A stretch of 64,000 nt of DNA from Alkalibacterium putridalgicola (GTDB taxonomy: Bacteria; Bacillota; Bacilli; Lactobacillales; Carnobacteriaceae_A), in the NCBI RefSeq assembly GCF_900109825.1, contig NZ_FOBL01000004.1, positions 1 to 64,000 on the forward strand. The letters are read 5' to 3'. Below the pieces are notes generated by a model. That model ran no database searches. It was given only the letters and a program-made list of their open reading frames with translations, and had not been told where the DNA came from. Shown one piece after another: positions 1-8,968 of the stretch. How positions within the stretch are numbered: position 1 is the stretch's first letter; the number at the start of each line of letters is the position of its first letter. The position numbers and the translations under genes are program-made.

Positions 1-180
1 GAGCGTGCTCAAGTAGAAACTCTAGCGAGTATTGCCAATGTTGCTCTCATTGAGCGTACTGAGAGAAAAATCCATGTGAGTACTGCCAATGTTGCACTCA
101 TTGAGCGTACTGAGGCAGAATTCCCATTGAGTACTGCCAATGCCGCTCTCATTGAGTGTGTTCCGACAGAAAACACGCTA
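1..180. repeat. Array A: 51-bp period intergenic tandem repeat, cut by the window edge
   Basis: Unit starts (GAGCGT/GAGTGT) fall at 1, 52, 103 and 154, an exact 51-bp period. Units are imperfect copies. A dyad inside the unit pairs about 79-91 (AGTACTGCCAATG) with 99-111 (CATTGAGCGTACT), 10 of 13 positions, span 33 bp. The array lies beyond the 3' end of the minus-strand DUF72 gene. It probably continues left of the window. No gene is seen in 1-293. Confidence 0.85.
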
Positions 181-211
181 AAGATCTTTTCAATAAGGTC
201 CTGATCAGGCG

Positions 212-236
212 TAAGGCCTGATCATTCATCATTATT
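212..236. terminator. Hairpin beyond the DUF72 gene
   Basis: The inverted repeat TGATCAGGC-gtaag-GCCTGATCA lies 3' of the DUF72 gene on the minus strand. There is no long T tract, so its role as a terminator is uncertain. Confidence 0.4.
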
Positions 237-247
237 AATGCAAAAAG

Positions 248-280
248 GACCATACTCGCTGAACAGCGAGTATGCCCCAC
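248..280. repeat. Hairpin element, copy 1 (CATACTCGC dyad)
   Basis: The dyad CATACTCGCTG-aa-CAGCGAGTATG (251-274) is preceded by GAC and followed by CCCCAC. A second copy with the same flanks (GAC before, ACCCAC after) and a different loop occurs at 57577-57610. Both copies sit between a gene 3' end and a 51/52-bp array. This copy could also serve as terminator of the minus-strand DUF72 gene. Confidence 0.7.
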
Positions 281-293
281 TCTAGAAACACAG

Positions 294-1130
294 TTAAAAC
301 AAGTCGAGCTGTTTTGGGGCAAGACCAGAAAAATCAAGTCCCAGCAAGTCCTGCAGTTCTTTGGCGTTCTGGGGCGCATGCCCGCCGGAATTGTTATTGA
401 AAATCACACAGACTTCGTCAGCATCTGACTCGAGCTGTTTCACTAAATCCGCAAAGTCCCTTAGTTCATCCTCTGAATAATGATAAAGCGTCCGTTCAGC
501 ACGCCAGTCGGTCACGTTTTCGCCGAGCCAGCCTTCATAATTCCGTCCGTGGAGACGCAGAACACTTAAAGTGGGAGCGGTGACTTCAGGGACCTGGGGC
601 ACACTGTTATTCGGAGTCTGCGGCTGGTCGACCACCACATTCGTCCAGCCCTGATCTTTCAAAAAAGCAAGCGTCCGCTCTTTGTTGGTTTTACTGAACC
701 AGCTGGGATGCCGGAATTCTACAGCGACAGGCAGCTCCGTCATTTGCTTCTTAACGTAACGGAGATAATTGACGTGTTTTTTTACACAGTCAAAATAAGG
801 AGGGAACTGAAAGAGGAACGCTTTGATCTTTTTCTGTTCAAGCATCGGCTGAAAGGCATCCAGGTAGGCTTCAAAGGCTTCATCCATAGTCGTGAACTCC
901 TCTTGATACGGCTTATGTAGAGTCATGACACCATAAGCTTTTGGAAAAAACTGGAAGATATCGGGCATTTTTTCTATCCAGCTCATGATCGTCTCGTTTT
1001 TAGGGATGGCATAAAAACTGGTATCGAGTTCCACGACCGGGAAATGGCCGGCGTATTCGATCAGTTTTTTATTCGCACTGCGCTGGATGAGAGGATGGTC
1101 GCTCCAGCCGGTCAATCCTATTGTGATCAT
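294..1130 (-). CDS. DUF72 (YecE-like) TIM-barrel protein
   Basis: The 278-residue product opens with MITIGLTGWSDHP and continues with VVELDTSFYAIP and FFPKAYGVMTLHKPY, the hallmarks of the DUF72/YecE family (a TIM-barrel fold of unknown biochemical role). The later motifs VAVEFRHPSWF and VCVIFNNNSGGHAPQNA match the conserved family blocks. Length is about normal. It lies 6 bases downstream of the DUF188 gene on the same strand, so the two are probably one transcript. It has no evident link to the sugar locus. No catalytic function can be assigned from sequence. Confidence 0.9.
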   Translation of the reverse strand: MITIGLTGWSDHPLIQRSANKKLIEYAGHFPVVELDTSFYAIPKNETIMSWIEKMPDIFQFFPKAYGVMTLHKPYQEEFTTMDEAFEAYLDAFQPMLEQKKIKAFLFQFPPYFDCVKKHVNYLRYVKKQMTELPVAVEFRHPSWFSKTNKERTLAFLKDQGWTNVVVDQPQTPNNSVPQVPEVTAPTLSVLRLHGRNYEGWLGENVTDWRAERTLYHYSEDELRDFADLVKQLESDADEVCVIFNNNSGGHAPQNAKELQDLLGLDFSGLAPKQLDLF

Positions 1131-1136
1131 TCCATT

Positions 1137-1607
1137 CTAATCCTTTCGCTGATTTTTAATTTCTTCAATAACAGTTTCCAGCAAGTCCACGTAATCCATC
1201 TGGGTCTGATCGGCAAAGGGGTGGAGGGACTTGACCCGGCGACTGCGTTTTGAGGTCCGTCTTTCTTTGGCTGAAAGATGCCGACCGTCGATAAGCTGCT
1301 GGATGACACTGTCAGTATATTCGTATCCGTCATGATGCAGGACCCGGCACCCTTTTGGCAGCAGCATGGAGGCCAGGCCGTAATCCTGCGTAATGACGAC
1401 GTCGTTGGGTTTGGCAATGGCCACGATCTTGAAATCCGCCTGATCACTGCCGCGTTCGACCCATAACTGTCTCACATGATCGGGGACTTCTTTTGTTGAA
1501 AAGTGGGCGATACTGGCGACCAGTACCACTTCCAGACCGTACTGCTTTGCCAGGGCAATGGTCTCTTCTTTCGTGGGGCAGGCATCGGCGTCGATGATTA
1601 TTTTCAC
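1137..1607 (-). CDS. DUF188 (YaiI/YqxD) family protein
   Basis: The start of the protein, KIIIDADACPTKEE, with EVVLVASIAHFS and the block VVITQDYGLASMLLPKGC, is diagnostic of the UPF0178/YaiI/YqxD family, which has a PIN/NYN-like nuclease fold but no proven activity. The conserved Asp residues of DADACP are intact. Three starts compete: ATG codons at 1616 and 1613 lie almost on top of the GAAAGGA ribosome site, whereas GTG at 1607 has about 9 bases of spacing and gives the usual family N-terminus, so GTG is preferred. First gene of a two-gene minus-strand unit with the DUF72 gene. Confidence 0.85.
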   Translation of the reverse strand: MKIIIDADACPTKEETIALAKQYGLEVVLVASIAHFSTKEVPDHVRQLWVERGSDQADFKIVAIAKPNDVVITQDYGLASMLLPKGCRVLHHDGYEYTDSVIQQLIDGRHLSAKERRTSKRSRRVKSLHPFADQTQMDYVDLLETVIEEIKNQRKD

Positions 1608-1733
1608 TGTCATCATCCTTTCGTTCTCTTTCCTACCAGTTTAACACAGTCCAAACATTTGAGACATGGATAAGGCGGTTTCAGTGACGTAAAAAATTTT
1701 CTCGAATTTACAGCATCGACCTGTGGTTATGCG

Positions 1734-1799
1734 TTGACATCGTTTACAAAAAAGCTTACTCTTATTCATGAGGGGTTTGTTTAATAATTGAACAAACCC
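1734..1799 (+). promoter_or_regulatory. Promoter, cre-like site and dyad operator of the GH2-uxuB unit
   Basis: A -35 TTGACA (1734-1739) is followed after 17 bp by TACTCT (1757-1762). The -35 is embedded in TTGACATCGTTTACA (1734-1748), which fits the CcpA cre consensus WTGNAANCGNWNNCA at all but one fixed position. Just downstream lies a perfect dyad GGGTTTGTT-N9-AACAAACCC (1773-1799), placed to block transcription. Its half-sites recall Bacillus XylR/ROK operators (TTTGTT/AACAAA) but differ from the GTTAGTT type before aguA and xylA, so its repressor is unknown. Confidence 0.65.
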
Positions 1800-1827
1800 A
1801 AAATCGAAACCGAAGAGAGGCATTTGA

Positions 1828-4800
1828 GTGAATCAGACATTACTTTTCAATAAAAACTGGGAATTCAGTAAAGTTTCAGGAATCATGGAAGACATACCGG
1901 CTGACTTCAGACCGGTCGACGTGCCGCATGACTGGCTCATTTATGACACAAAAAATCTGTATGAAGACAGTGTGGGCTGGTATCGCAAACGGTTCGACTT
2001 TGACGGAAGAGCAGAGCAGGTAATCCTCCGTTTTGACGGGGTGTATATGGATGTGACCTTATTCGTGAATGGTCAGGAAACAGGGGAGTGGAAGTACGGC
2101 TATTCGCGTTTTGAATGCGACATCACCGATGCACTGACTAAAGGTGAGAATGAGATCCTTTTGAAAGTGGTGCATCAGGCACCGAACAGCCGCTGGTATA
2201 CCGGTGCAGGCATTTACCGGGATGTATGGCTCGTCATGCGCGGGAAGACCTATATCGAAAGCGAGGGCTTATACATAAGCACCATTAAAAAAAACAATTG
2301 GTCGCTGACGGTAAATACAGACGTCGTTTCAACAGGTTCAGTCAAGCTCAAACATCGTCTGGTCGATGACAAAGGCCACGTCATTGGAGAAAAAACCATT
2401 GTTGGAAAATCAGACAAGACACTCACGGTTACTTTCAGTGATCTTGAGCCGAAGGAATGGCATCCGGAAAATCCTTATCTGTATACACTCGAAACAACTC
2501 TTTTCGAGGAAGGATCAAAGGACATGAGTGAACAGATCCGTACAAAGGTCGGTTTCAAGGACATAGATATGGATCCGAATAAAGGCTTGTATGTGAATGG
2601 GGAACCTTTAAAACTGAAAGGGGTCTGTGAACACCACGACTTAGGTACACTGGGTTCTGCTTTCAACCCGCATGCGCTGAGACGCCGATTCGAGATCCTG
2701 AAAGACATGGGCGTGAATGCGGTCAGGACTTCTCATAATATGCCGGCCAAGGATTTGATGGACCTGGCAGACGAGATGGGATTCCTGATCGTTTCCGAAT
2801 CTTTCGATATGTGGGAACGCCCGAAAACCGAACATGACTATGCCCGTTTCTTCAATGACTGGGCTTATAGAGATGTCAAAAGCTGGGTGAAGCGTGACCG
2901 AAATCATGTCAGTCTTTTGATGTGGACGATCGGGAACGAGATCTATGACACCCATGCCGATGAACGGGGACTGGAAACGGCGAAAAAACTGATGGCTTAT
3001 GTCCGCGAATTTGATCCTGACAGGAATGCGGAGCTGACGATCGGCTCCAATTACATGCCTTGGGAGAATGCGCAGAAGGTCGCTGACGAGGTAAAGATCG
3101 CCGGCTATAACTATGGCGAAAAGTATTACCAGGAGCACCACAAAGACCACCCGGACTGGGTCATTTACGGCAGTGAAACAGCCTCCGTCGTCCAGAGCCG
3201 GGGCATCTATCATTTTCCGTACAGTCAGTCTGTGCTGGCGGATGACGATGAGCAGTGCTCGGCTCTCGGGAACAGTTCGACGAGCTGGGGCGCCAAGTCA
3301 GCTGAAGCCATCATTACCGGTGAGCGGGATACGCCGTATTCCATGGGGCAGTTCATCTGGACCGGTTTTGACTACATCGGGGAACCGACCCCTTACCATA
3401 CGAAAAATGCCTACTTTGGCCAGATCGATACGGCAACGTTCAAAAAAGACAGTTATTATATCTATCAGTCGGCCTGGACAGATGTGAAAGACCAGCCGGT
3501 GATCCATCTTTTTCCTTACTGGGACTTTAATCCGGGACAGACAGTGGACGTCCGGGTCGCGACCAATGCGCCGGAAGTGAAACTCTTTTTAAATGGCAAA
3601 GAAGTGGCAGAGACGACTATCGATCACCAAAAGGATACTGAAATCATTCCGACCTGGCAGATCCCTTATGAAGAAGGGGAGCTGAAAGCTGTCGCCTACA
3701 ATGAACACAACGAAATGATCGGTGAAAGTATCCGGCATTCCTTTGGCGATGCCAGACGCGTTACCTTGAAACCGGACAAAGAAGTCCTTCAGGCAGATGG
3801 TCGCGATCTGATCTTTGTGGAGGTCGGGACTGAAGATGCGAATAGCTATCCAGTGGAAAATGCCACGAACCGTGTTGATTTAAAAGTTTGGGGGGCTGGC
3901 CGCCTGGTCGGTTTCGACAACGGTGACAGCACGGACTTCGACCAGTATAAAGGACTGTCCAGACGTTTGTTCAGCGGGAAAGCCATGGCTGTGATCCAGG
4001 CGACAGACGAAAGTGGACCGGTAAACATCAAAGCCACCTCAAAAGACCTTGATCCAGCGGAATGTGAACTGAGAGCCGTCCCAACTGATCAGCCGATACA
4101 GTATGAAGTGAATGCAGGAAACACCGAACGCAGGATCGAAACCGGTCAGCGGGACGAGGTGCCAGTCAGAAAGATCGAACTTATAAGCAGTCAGGGCCGT
4201 TACTTGTCACCTGAAATCACCGAAACGACCGTCACTGCAGCGCTATATCCTATAAACACGTCTTACACAGAGGTCGAGTGGAGCGTGGTGAATGATGCAG
4301 GTGTTGAAGCCACGAATGCCAGGATCGAAGTGCAAGGAGCAGACGGCCGTCAAGTCAAGATCACAGCTAAAGGTGACGGACCCTTCAGAGTACGGTGCAC
4401 GTCTAAAAACGGCACAGATAAAATCAAGCTGATCTCTGAACTGGATATGGTGATCGAAGGGGTGGGGACAGCGTATAAACATCCGTATGCCCTTGTGTCC
4501 GGATCCTTATATGATGAGTCGATCGGCGATGTCTCAAACGGGAATGAACGCGGTGTGGCTACCAGCCGGGACGGTGAAACGATCATCGGCTTCCATGATA
4601 TCGATTTTGGCAAGCACGGGTCAGATCAAATCACCCTTCCGATTTTTGCCTTGAGTGACGACCACTATATTATTGAAATCTGGGAAGGCTCTCCGAAAGC
4701 CGGCGGGACGCTGCTTAAAGAAGCGGATTATCAGAAAAAATCGATCTGGAACGTCTATCAGGAAGAAACATACACTTTATCCAAACGATTGACAGGCATT

Positions 4801-5235
4801 ACTTCGCTGTATTTTGTGATGCGTGCCAAAGTCCATCTGAAAGGCTTCTACTTTGAAGCGATGAATCCGGCCTTTGATTATAACAGAGCCGTGGATGCGG
4901 ATGCGATCTACGGTGACCAGTTTGAAAAGTCAGAAAAGGTCGTTAAAAACATCGGAAATAATGTCTCACTGGTCTACACTGACGTTGACTTTGGGGATGT
5001 TGAAGCCAAGCTGATCAAAATCCAAGGCCATTCACCGATAGAGAAAAATACGATCCATGTCCGCTTTGAAACGGATGAAGGCGAAACATTCAACCAGGTC
5101 GTCGAATTTACACAGACATCTTCTATAAAAGAAAAAGAATTTGAACTGGAACCACTGACCGGCAAGGGGACACTGACATTTGTCTTCCTGCCCGGCAGCC
5201 AGTTTGATTTTAAGGCTTTTCAATTAATTAAATAA
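1828..5235 (+). CDS. Glycoside hydrolase family 2 enzyme with C-terminal accessory domains
   Basis: A 1135-residue GH2 protein. The order is an N-terminal jelly roll (VDVPHDWLIYD, SVGWYRKRF, about 1-170), an Ig-like domain (to about 265), a TIM barrel (RTSHNMPAKDLMDLADEMGF) with acid/base Glu371 in WTIGNE and nucleophile Glu450 in YGSETAS, then beta domains with a DUF4982-like region (about 590-670) and two C-terminal CBM6-like modules (about 880-1135). No signal peptide, so intracellular. GTG start supported by AGAGAGG at 1814-1820. Co-transcribed with uxuB 26 bases on. GH2 covers beta-galactosidase, beta-glucuronidase and related activities; the pairing with uxuB hints at uronate- or galactose-capped xylo-oligosaccharides, but the substrate is not settled by sequence. 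Confidence 0.9.
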   Translation: MNQTLLFNKNWEFSKVSGIMEDIPADFRPVDVPHDWLIYDTKNLYEDSVGWYRKRFDFDGRAEQVILRFDGVYMDVTLFVNGQETGEWKYGYSRFECDITDALTKGENEILLKVVHQAPNSRWYTGAGIYRDVWLVMRGKTYIESEGLYISTIKKNNWSLTVNTDVVSTGSVKLKHRLVDDKGHVIGEKTIVGKSDKTLTVTFSDLEPKEWHPENPYLYTLETTLFEEGSKDMSEQIRTKVGFKDIDMDPNKGLYVNGEPLKLKGVCEHHDLGTLGSAFNPHALRRRFEILKDMGVNAVRTSHNMPAKDLMDLADEMGFLIVSESFDMWERPKTEHDYARFFNDWAYRDVKSWVKRDRNHVSLLMWTIGNEIYDTHADERGLETAKKLMAYVREFDPDRNAELTIGSNYMPWENAQKVADEVKIAGYNYGEKYYQEHHKDHPDWVIYGSETASVVQSRGIYHFPYSQSVLADDDEQCSALGNSSTSWGAKSAEAIITGERDTPYSMGQFIWTGFDYIGEPTPYHTKNAYFGQIDTATFKKDSYYIYQSAWTDVKDQPVIHLFPYWDFNPGQTVDVRVATNAPEVKLFLNGKEVAETTIDHQKDTEIIPTWQIPYEEGELKAVAYNEHNEMIGESIRHSFGDARRVTLKPDKEVLQADGRDLIFVEVGTEDANSYPVENATNRVDLKVWGAGRLVGFDNGDSTDFDQYKGLSRRLFSGKAMAVIQATDESGPVNIKATSKDLDPAECELRAVPTDQPIQYEVNAGNTERRIETGQRDEVPVRKIELISSQGRYLSPEITETTVTAALYPINTSYTEVEWSVVNDAGVEATNARIEVQGADGRQVKITAKGDGPFRVRCTSKNGTDKIKLISELDMVIEGVGTAYKHPYALVSGSLYDESIGDVSNGNERGVATSRDGETIIGFHDIDFGKHGSDQITLPIFALSDDHYIIEIWEGSPKAGGTLLKEADYQKKSIWNVYQEETYTLSKRLTGITSLYFVMRAKVHLKGFYFEAMNPAFDYNRAVDADAIYGDQFEKSEKVVKNIGNNVSLVYTDVDFGDVEAKLIKIQGHSPIEKNTIHVRFETDEGETFNQVVEFTQTSSIKEKEFELEPLTGKGTLTFVFLPGSQFDFKAFQLIK

Positions 5236-5261
5236 TAATGAATAAAAAGGAGAGAAAGTAA

Positions 5262-6881
5262 ATGAAGTTGAAGAATGAAGCAATTCAGTCAGTTGAACAG
5301 TGGAAAGACAAAGGGTATGCCTTACCCGAATACGACCGCAGCGAGGTGACTGAGGCAACCAAAGCCGAACCGACTTGGCTGCATCTTGGCGCAGGAAACA
5401 TTTTCCGTGCCTTTCCGGCTATGCTGAATCACCGGTTATTGAATGAAGGGAAAATGAATAAAGGCATCATCGTGGGTGAGGGGTTCGACTATGAGATCAT
5501 CGAAAAAGCTTACCGCCCGTATGATGAACTGAGCCTTTTAGTGACTCTGAAAGCTGACGGCTCGGTCGACAAAACAGTTGTCGGTTCCGTCGTGGAATCT
5601 CTGCGTATGGACAGCGCCAATGAAGAAGAATTCAGCCGTCTGAAAGAAATATTCACCGCGGACTCCCTTCAGATGGTCAGCTTTACCATCACTGAAAAAG
5701 GCTACAGCCTGGTCAATGCCCGCGGCGAAGTCATGGGATCCGTGAAAGAAGATTTTGAAAAAGGTCCGGACAAACCTGTCAGCTACATGGGGAAACTCAC
5801 CGCGCTGCTTTACGAGCGCTATAAAAACGGCGCCAAGCCGATCGCTTTAGTCTCCATGGACAATGCGTCGCATAACGGGGCCCTGCTTCAGAAAACAGTT
5901 ACGGAATTTGTCGACCAGTGGGTGAACGCCGGAGTCATGGACAAGGGATTCAAAGATTATGTCAACGACACTTCAAAAGTGACCTTCCCGTGGAGCATGA
6001 TCGATAAAATCACGCCGCGCCCCGATGCCGATGTCCAGTCGATCCTGAAAGAAGACGGTTTTGAAGATGCCGATACGATCATTACGGACAAAAACACCTA
6101 TACGGCACCTTTCGTTAATGCAGAAGAAGCAGAATATCTTGTCATTGAAGATACTTTCCCTAACGGCCGTCCGCCGCTGGAAGAAGCCGGCGTCATCTTT
6201 ACTGACCGTGAGACTGTAGATAAAGCGGAAACAATGAAAGTGACGACCTGTCTGAACCCGCTGCACACCGCTCTGGCAATATACGGCTGTCTGCTGAGAC
6301 ACACATCGATCCATGAAGAAATGAACGATACGGAACTCAAAGCACTGATCGAAAAAATCGGTTATGAGGAAGGACTGCCGGTCGTTGTCGATCCGGAGAT
6401 CCTGGATCCTAAGTCCTTTATCGATGAAGTCATAAATGTCCGTTTCCCGAATCCTTTTATGCCGGATACACCGCAGCGTATCGCGACAGACACGTCTCAG
6501 AAGCTGTCGATCCGTTATGGTAAGACCATGCAGGCTTATATCGAAGCACGGGACAAAGATGTGCGTGACCTGACGTTTATCCCGCTTGTGCTGGCCGGAT
6601 GGCTGCGCTACCTGATGCAGGTGGACGACAAAGGGACTACGTTTGAACTCAGTCCTGACCCGCTGCTGGATGAACTGACACCGCTGATGGACAAAATCGA
6701 GTTAGGGGATAATGAAGCCGTCGAAGACAAGCTGAAACCCATCTTGAGCCGTAAAGATATCTTCGGTGTCGACCTTTACAGAGTCGGCCTTGCGGATAAA
6801 GTGACGGGCTACTTCAAGCAGTTGAATGAAGGTCCGGGCGCGATTCGAGAAACACTGAAACAGACACTGGCCAACGTTTAA
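5262..6881 (+). CDS. uxuB: D-fructuronate reductase (mannonate oxidoreductase), mannitol dehydrogenase family
   Basis: A 539-residue long-chain polyol dehydrogenase. The N-terminus holds the dinucleotide motif LHLGAGNIFRAFPA; later come SMDNASHNGALL, FPWSMIDKITPRP (with the conserved catalytic Lys) and NPLHTALAIYGC. It is expected to reduce D-fructuronate to D-mannonate with NADH, the step before mannonate dehydratase, which is encoded at 10995. The family also contains tagaturonate reductases and mannitol dehydrogenases; the presence of uxuA and two alpha-glucuronidases in the locus favours fructuronate. The ribosome site AAAGGAGAG is well placed. Glucuronate isomerase (UxaC), needed upstream, is not in the window. 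Confidence 0.88.
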   Translation: MKLKNEAIQSVEQWKDKGYALPEYDRSEVTEATKAEPTWLHLGAGNIFRAFPAMLNHRLLNEGKMNKGIIVGEGFDYEIIEKAYRPYDELSLLVTLKADGSVDKTVVGSVVESLRMDSANEEEFSRLKEIFTADSLQMVSFTITEKGYSLVNARGEVMGSVKEDFEKGPDKPVSYMGKLTALLYERYKNGAKPIALVSMDNASHNGALLQKTVTEFVDQWVNAGVMDKGFKDYVNDTSKVTFPWSMIDKITPRPDADVQSILKEDGFEDADTIITDKNTYTAPFVNAEEAEYLVIEDTFPNGRPPLEEAGVIFTDRETVDKAETMKVTTCLNPLHTALAIYGCLLRHTSIHEEMNDTELKALIEKIGYEEGLPVVVDPEILDPKSFIDEVINVRFPNPFMPDTPQRIATDTSQKLSIRYGKTMQAYIEARDKDVRDLTFIPLVLAGWLRYLMQVDDKGTTFELSPDPLLDELTPLMDKIELGDNEAVEDKLKPILSRKDIFGVDLYRVGLADKVTGYFKQLNEGPGAIRETLKQTLANV

Positions 6882-6958
6882 GCCTAAAATAAACGAACCT
6901 TCTTCTTCTCTGGTATGATTCCGGAAATGGGAGAAAGTTTTTCTTTGATCAGGATGAA

Positions 6959-7255
6959 GCTTGCGGCAGGCCGCAAGCAGACCTTATTGAAAAAGGTCTT
7001 GACTGTCATCGGGAAAAGGACGTTCGGCACTTTGGTATATAAAAATGCATCCTAATGACCGAAAGACAAAACGTTCGTTCATTAGCATGAGAGAAGAGTT
7101 ATGTATCGACCGAAGTTTGGACCTGTTCGGCAGTTAGAGATTTAAACGAGTATCCTACTTACCGAATAAGACGTTATTCGGTAAGTAGGGACGATGATGA
7201 GACTGGAACATGACGAACAAGGGCCCTGTTCGGTAAGTAGGAATAGAAGTCGACG
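6959..7255. repeat. Array B: 51-52 bp period intergenic repeats between convergent uxuB and the ROK gene
   Basis: The anchor GTTCGG/ATTCGG/GTTCGT recurs at 7022, 7073, 7125, 7176 and 7228 (spacings 51, 52, 51, 52). The dyad spanning 7154-7189 is a perfect 16-bp stem, CCTACTTACCGAATAA, with loop GACG. Further hairpins precede the anchored units (GCTTGCGG/CCGCAAGC at 6959-6978 and AGACCT/AGGTCT at 6979-7000). The array fills most of the 530-bp gap between two convergent genes; no coding sequence is supported there. Confidence 0.85.
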
Positions 7256-7293
7256 GTGAAAGAGCCGAATTCAGCTAACTTCGGCTCTTTCAC
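7256..7293. terminator. Hairpin at the end of array B
   Basis: Perfect 14-bp inverted repeat GTGAAAGAGCCGAA / TTCGGCTCTTTCAC with a 10-base loop. No T run follows on the plus strand, so it may be a weak terminator of uxuB readthrough. Confidence 0.5.
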
Positions 7294-7360
7294 GAGTAGC
7301 TGCCTTCTGTAAGTGTCGAACGCTCAATAAAGGTCGCGGCTCATGTTCTCATAAACAAAA

Positions 7361-7397
7361 AAAGAGTCACGAGCCTACGCCAGGCTCGTGACTCTTT
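7361..7397 (-). terminator. Terminator of the ROK regulator gene
   Basis: Perfect 16-bp stem AAAGAGTCACGAGCCT / AGGCTCGTGACTCTTT with a 5-base loop. On the minus strand it is followed by TTTTTTTG, a canonical intrinsic terminator 15 bases past the stop codon. Confidence 0.9.
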
Positions 7398-7411
7398 CAT
7401 ATATATATCGG

Positions 7412-8590
7412 TTATTCGACTTCCAGTACTTTTTCCATGTCCAGATTAAAGCCGACATTATCGACATGCAGAAACTCTTTCAAGTTCATGACAGTGGCAC
7501 CGTAAAGACTGGCTTTGCGTCCGAGGGCCGACTGTTTGATCGGAACATTCTTGTAGATCGTCATATTCAGATAATGGTTCAACAGGCTGATAAGTTCGGG
7601 GATCTCTTCTAGAATCTCTGAATTGATGTAGACGATTTCCGGATCGTAGTTCCCGATGACATTCATCAGACCGATACCGAAATCTTTGGCAAACTGCAGG
7701 ATCATATTCAGTGTCGCAGAATCTTTCTGATGATAAGCATCGACCAGATCATCAAACGTTAATGACGGATCACCTTTCAGCTGCTGAAATTTACGCAGAA
7801 TAGATTTGGTCGAGCAGTACTGTTCCAGACAGCCCTGATTCCCACAGGGACAACTGATACCGTTCGGATAAAGGACGGTGTGTCCAATCTCGCCGCTTCG
7901 ACCCTTATAGCCGCGGTAAAGCTGGCCGTCCAAGATGATCCCGGCGCCGATACCGGTATGGGCACTGAATGAGATTAGTTTTTTATGTTCGGTATCAAAG
8001 GCCGATTCAGCCAGGGCCGATAAATTCGCTTCGTTTTCGATATGCACAGGCAGGTCCAGCTCTTCTTCCAGTAAATGAACAAGGTCCAGATGATCCAGAT
8101 CGAAGTAAGGGGTGAATTCGATCTGATTATTATCGACGATACCATGGATCGATATCGTTACACCGATGATGCCGAAAGGGGTCTCTTTCATATTGGAGCG
8201 GAAATCATTGACCACTGTAGTTATATAGTCCACGATATTGTGTTTGGTGATTTCCGTTTCTTCTATAGTATAATCGATCTTTTCGCCGTCCAGATAAGTG
8301 ATCAGGTAACTGATACGGTCATATCGTACGTCAAAGCTGATGGAGATGCCTGCTTTCTTGTTCACTGTCAGCAGGATAGGGCGCCGTCCACCGGAAGACG
8401 TGCTTTTACCAGGACCGATTTCGATCACATAGTCATCCTGGATCAGCTTTCTGACGATTTCCGATACGGTCGCCTTGTTCAAACCCGTTACTTCAGAAAT
8501 CATCGCCCGGGAGATTTCCGGCCGGTTCATGATCTCCGACAAGACAAGAAGACTGTTGTTCTCTCTGATGTTATTCTTCATTCTAAACAT
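7412..8590 (-). CDS. xylR: ROK-family transcriptional repressor (XylR-like)
   Basis: A 392-residue protein with an N-terminal winged helix-turn-helix (NNSLLVLSEIMNRPEISRAM, ATVSEIVRKLIQDDYV, about residues 8-60) fused to a ROK sugar-kinase-like domain containing the zinc motif CPCGNQGCLEQYC (about 245-257) and the glycine-rich phosphate loop SAHTGIGAGIIL. This is the domain plan of Bacillus and lactobacillus XylR, which releases DNA on binding xylose. It is transcribed away from aguA, whose promoter region carries a GTTAGTT-N5-AACTAAC operator, with a near-identical site before xylA. The gene name rests on this context; the effector could instead be a xylo-oligosaccharide or an aldouronate. 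The start has GAGGGA five bases upstream. Confidence 0.85.
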   Translation of the reverse strand: MFRMKNNIRENNSLLVLSEIMNRPEISRAMISEVTGLNKATVSEIVRKLIQDDYVIEIGPGKSTSSGGRRPILLTVNKKAGISISFDVRYDRISYLITYLDGEKIDYTIEETEITKHNIVDYITTVVNDFRSNMKETPFGIIGVTISIHGIVDNNQIEFTPYFDLDHLDLVHLLEEELDLPVHIENEANLSALAESAFDTEHKKLISFSAHTGIGAGIILDGQLYRGYKGRSGEIGHTVLYPNGISCPCGNQGCLEQYCSTKSILRKFQQLKGDPSLTFDDLVDAYHQKDSATLNMILQFAKDFGIGLMNVIGNYDPEIVYINSEILEEIPELISLLNHYLNMTIYKNVPIKQSALGRKASLYGATVMNLKEFLHVDNVGFNLDMEKVLEVE

Positions 8591-8710
8591 GTGGATCCCT
8601 CGATTCTAATGGTATATAATTGCTATAAAATAAAATAAATACGTTAATAAACTTACAAAATATAAGTAAGGAAGAAGATGTTAATAAAATACCGAAACGA
8701 TGAAAAAAGT

Positions 8711-8780
8711 ATCTGGAAGCGCTTGACATTAAAAATCAAATTCGCTATAGTTATATCATAAGTTAGTTAATCCAACTAAC
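8711..8780 (+). promoter_or_regulatory. aguA promoter with cre-like box and XylR-type operator
   Basis: -35 TTGACA (8723-8728), 17-bp spacer, -10 TATAGT (8746-8751). The sequence TGGAAGCGCTTGACA overlaps the -35 and has the AAGCGCTT core of CcpA cre sites. The operator GTTAGTTAATCCAACTAAC (8762-8780) lies just after the -10, where a bound repressor would block RNA polymerase. A site matching it at 17 of 19 positions lies before xylA (35136-35154). The leader from here to the aguA start is about 190 bases and shows no other clear signal. Confidence 0.8.
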
Positions 8781-8968
8781 AAACTACCGATACAAACAGT
8801 GTAGCACATTTGCTTATAGAAAAAAACAAGAAATGTAAAGGTTTTCTTATAGTTTCATGTTACACTATATCGCTGAATTTGGAAAGTCGGCAACGACCTC
8901 ATTTTTTTGCAAAAAACGAGGTAATGGACTGCAAATCAGCGATAATCAAAAATAAAAGGGGACTCAGC

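Noticed and set aside
2641-3213. 190-codon antisense frame inside the GH2 gene
   Set aside because: A shadow of a strongly coding frame; no ribosome site and no family resemblance. The same applies to the long antisense frames inside GH115 (26801-27382), GH10 (30343-30936), the esterase (33160-33708) and the helicase (61306-61986).
8810-8968. N-terminal extension of aguA
   Set aside because: It lies in the leader just past the XylR operator, lacks a ribosome site and shows no GH67 homology.
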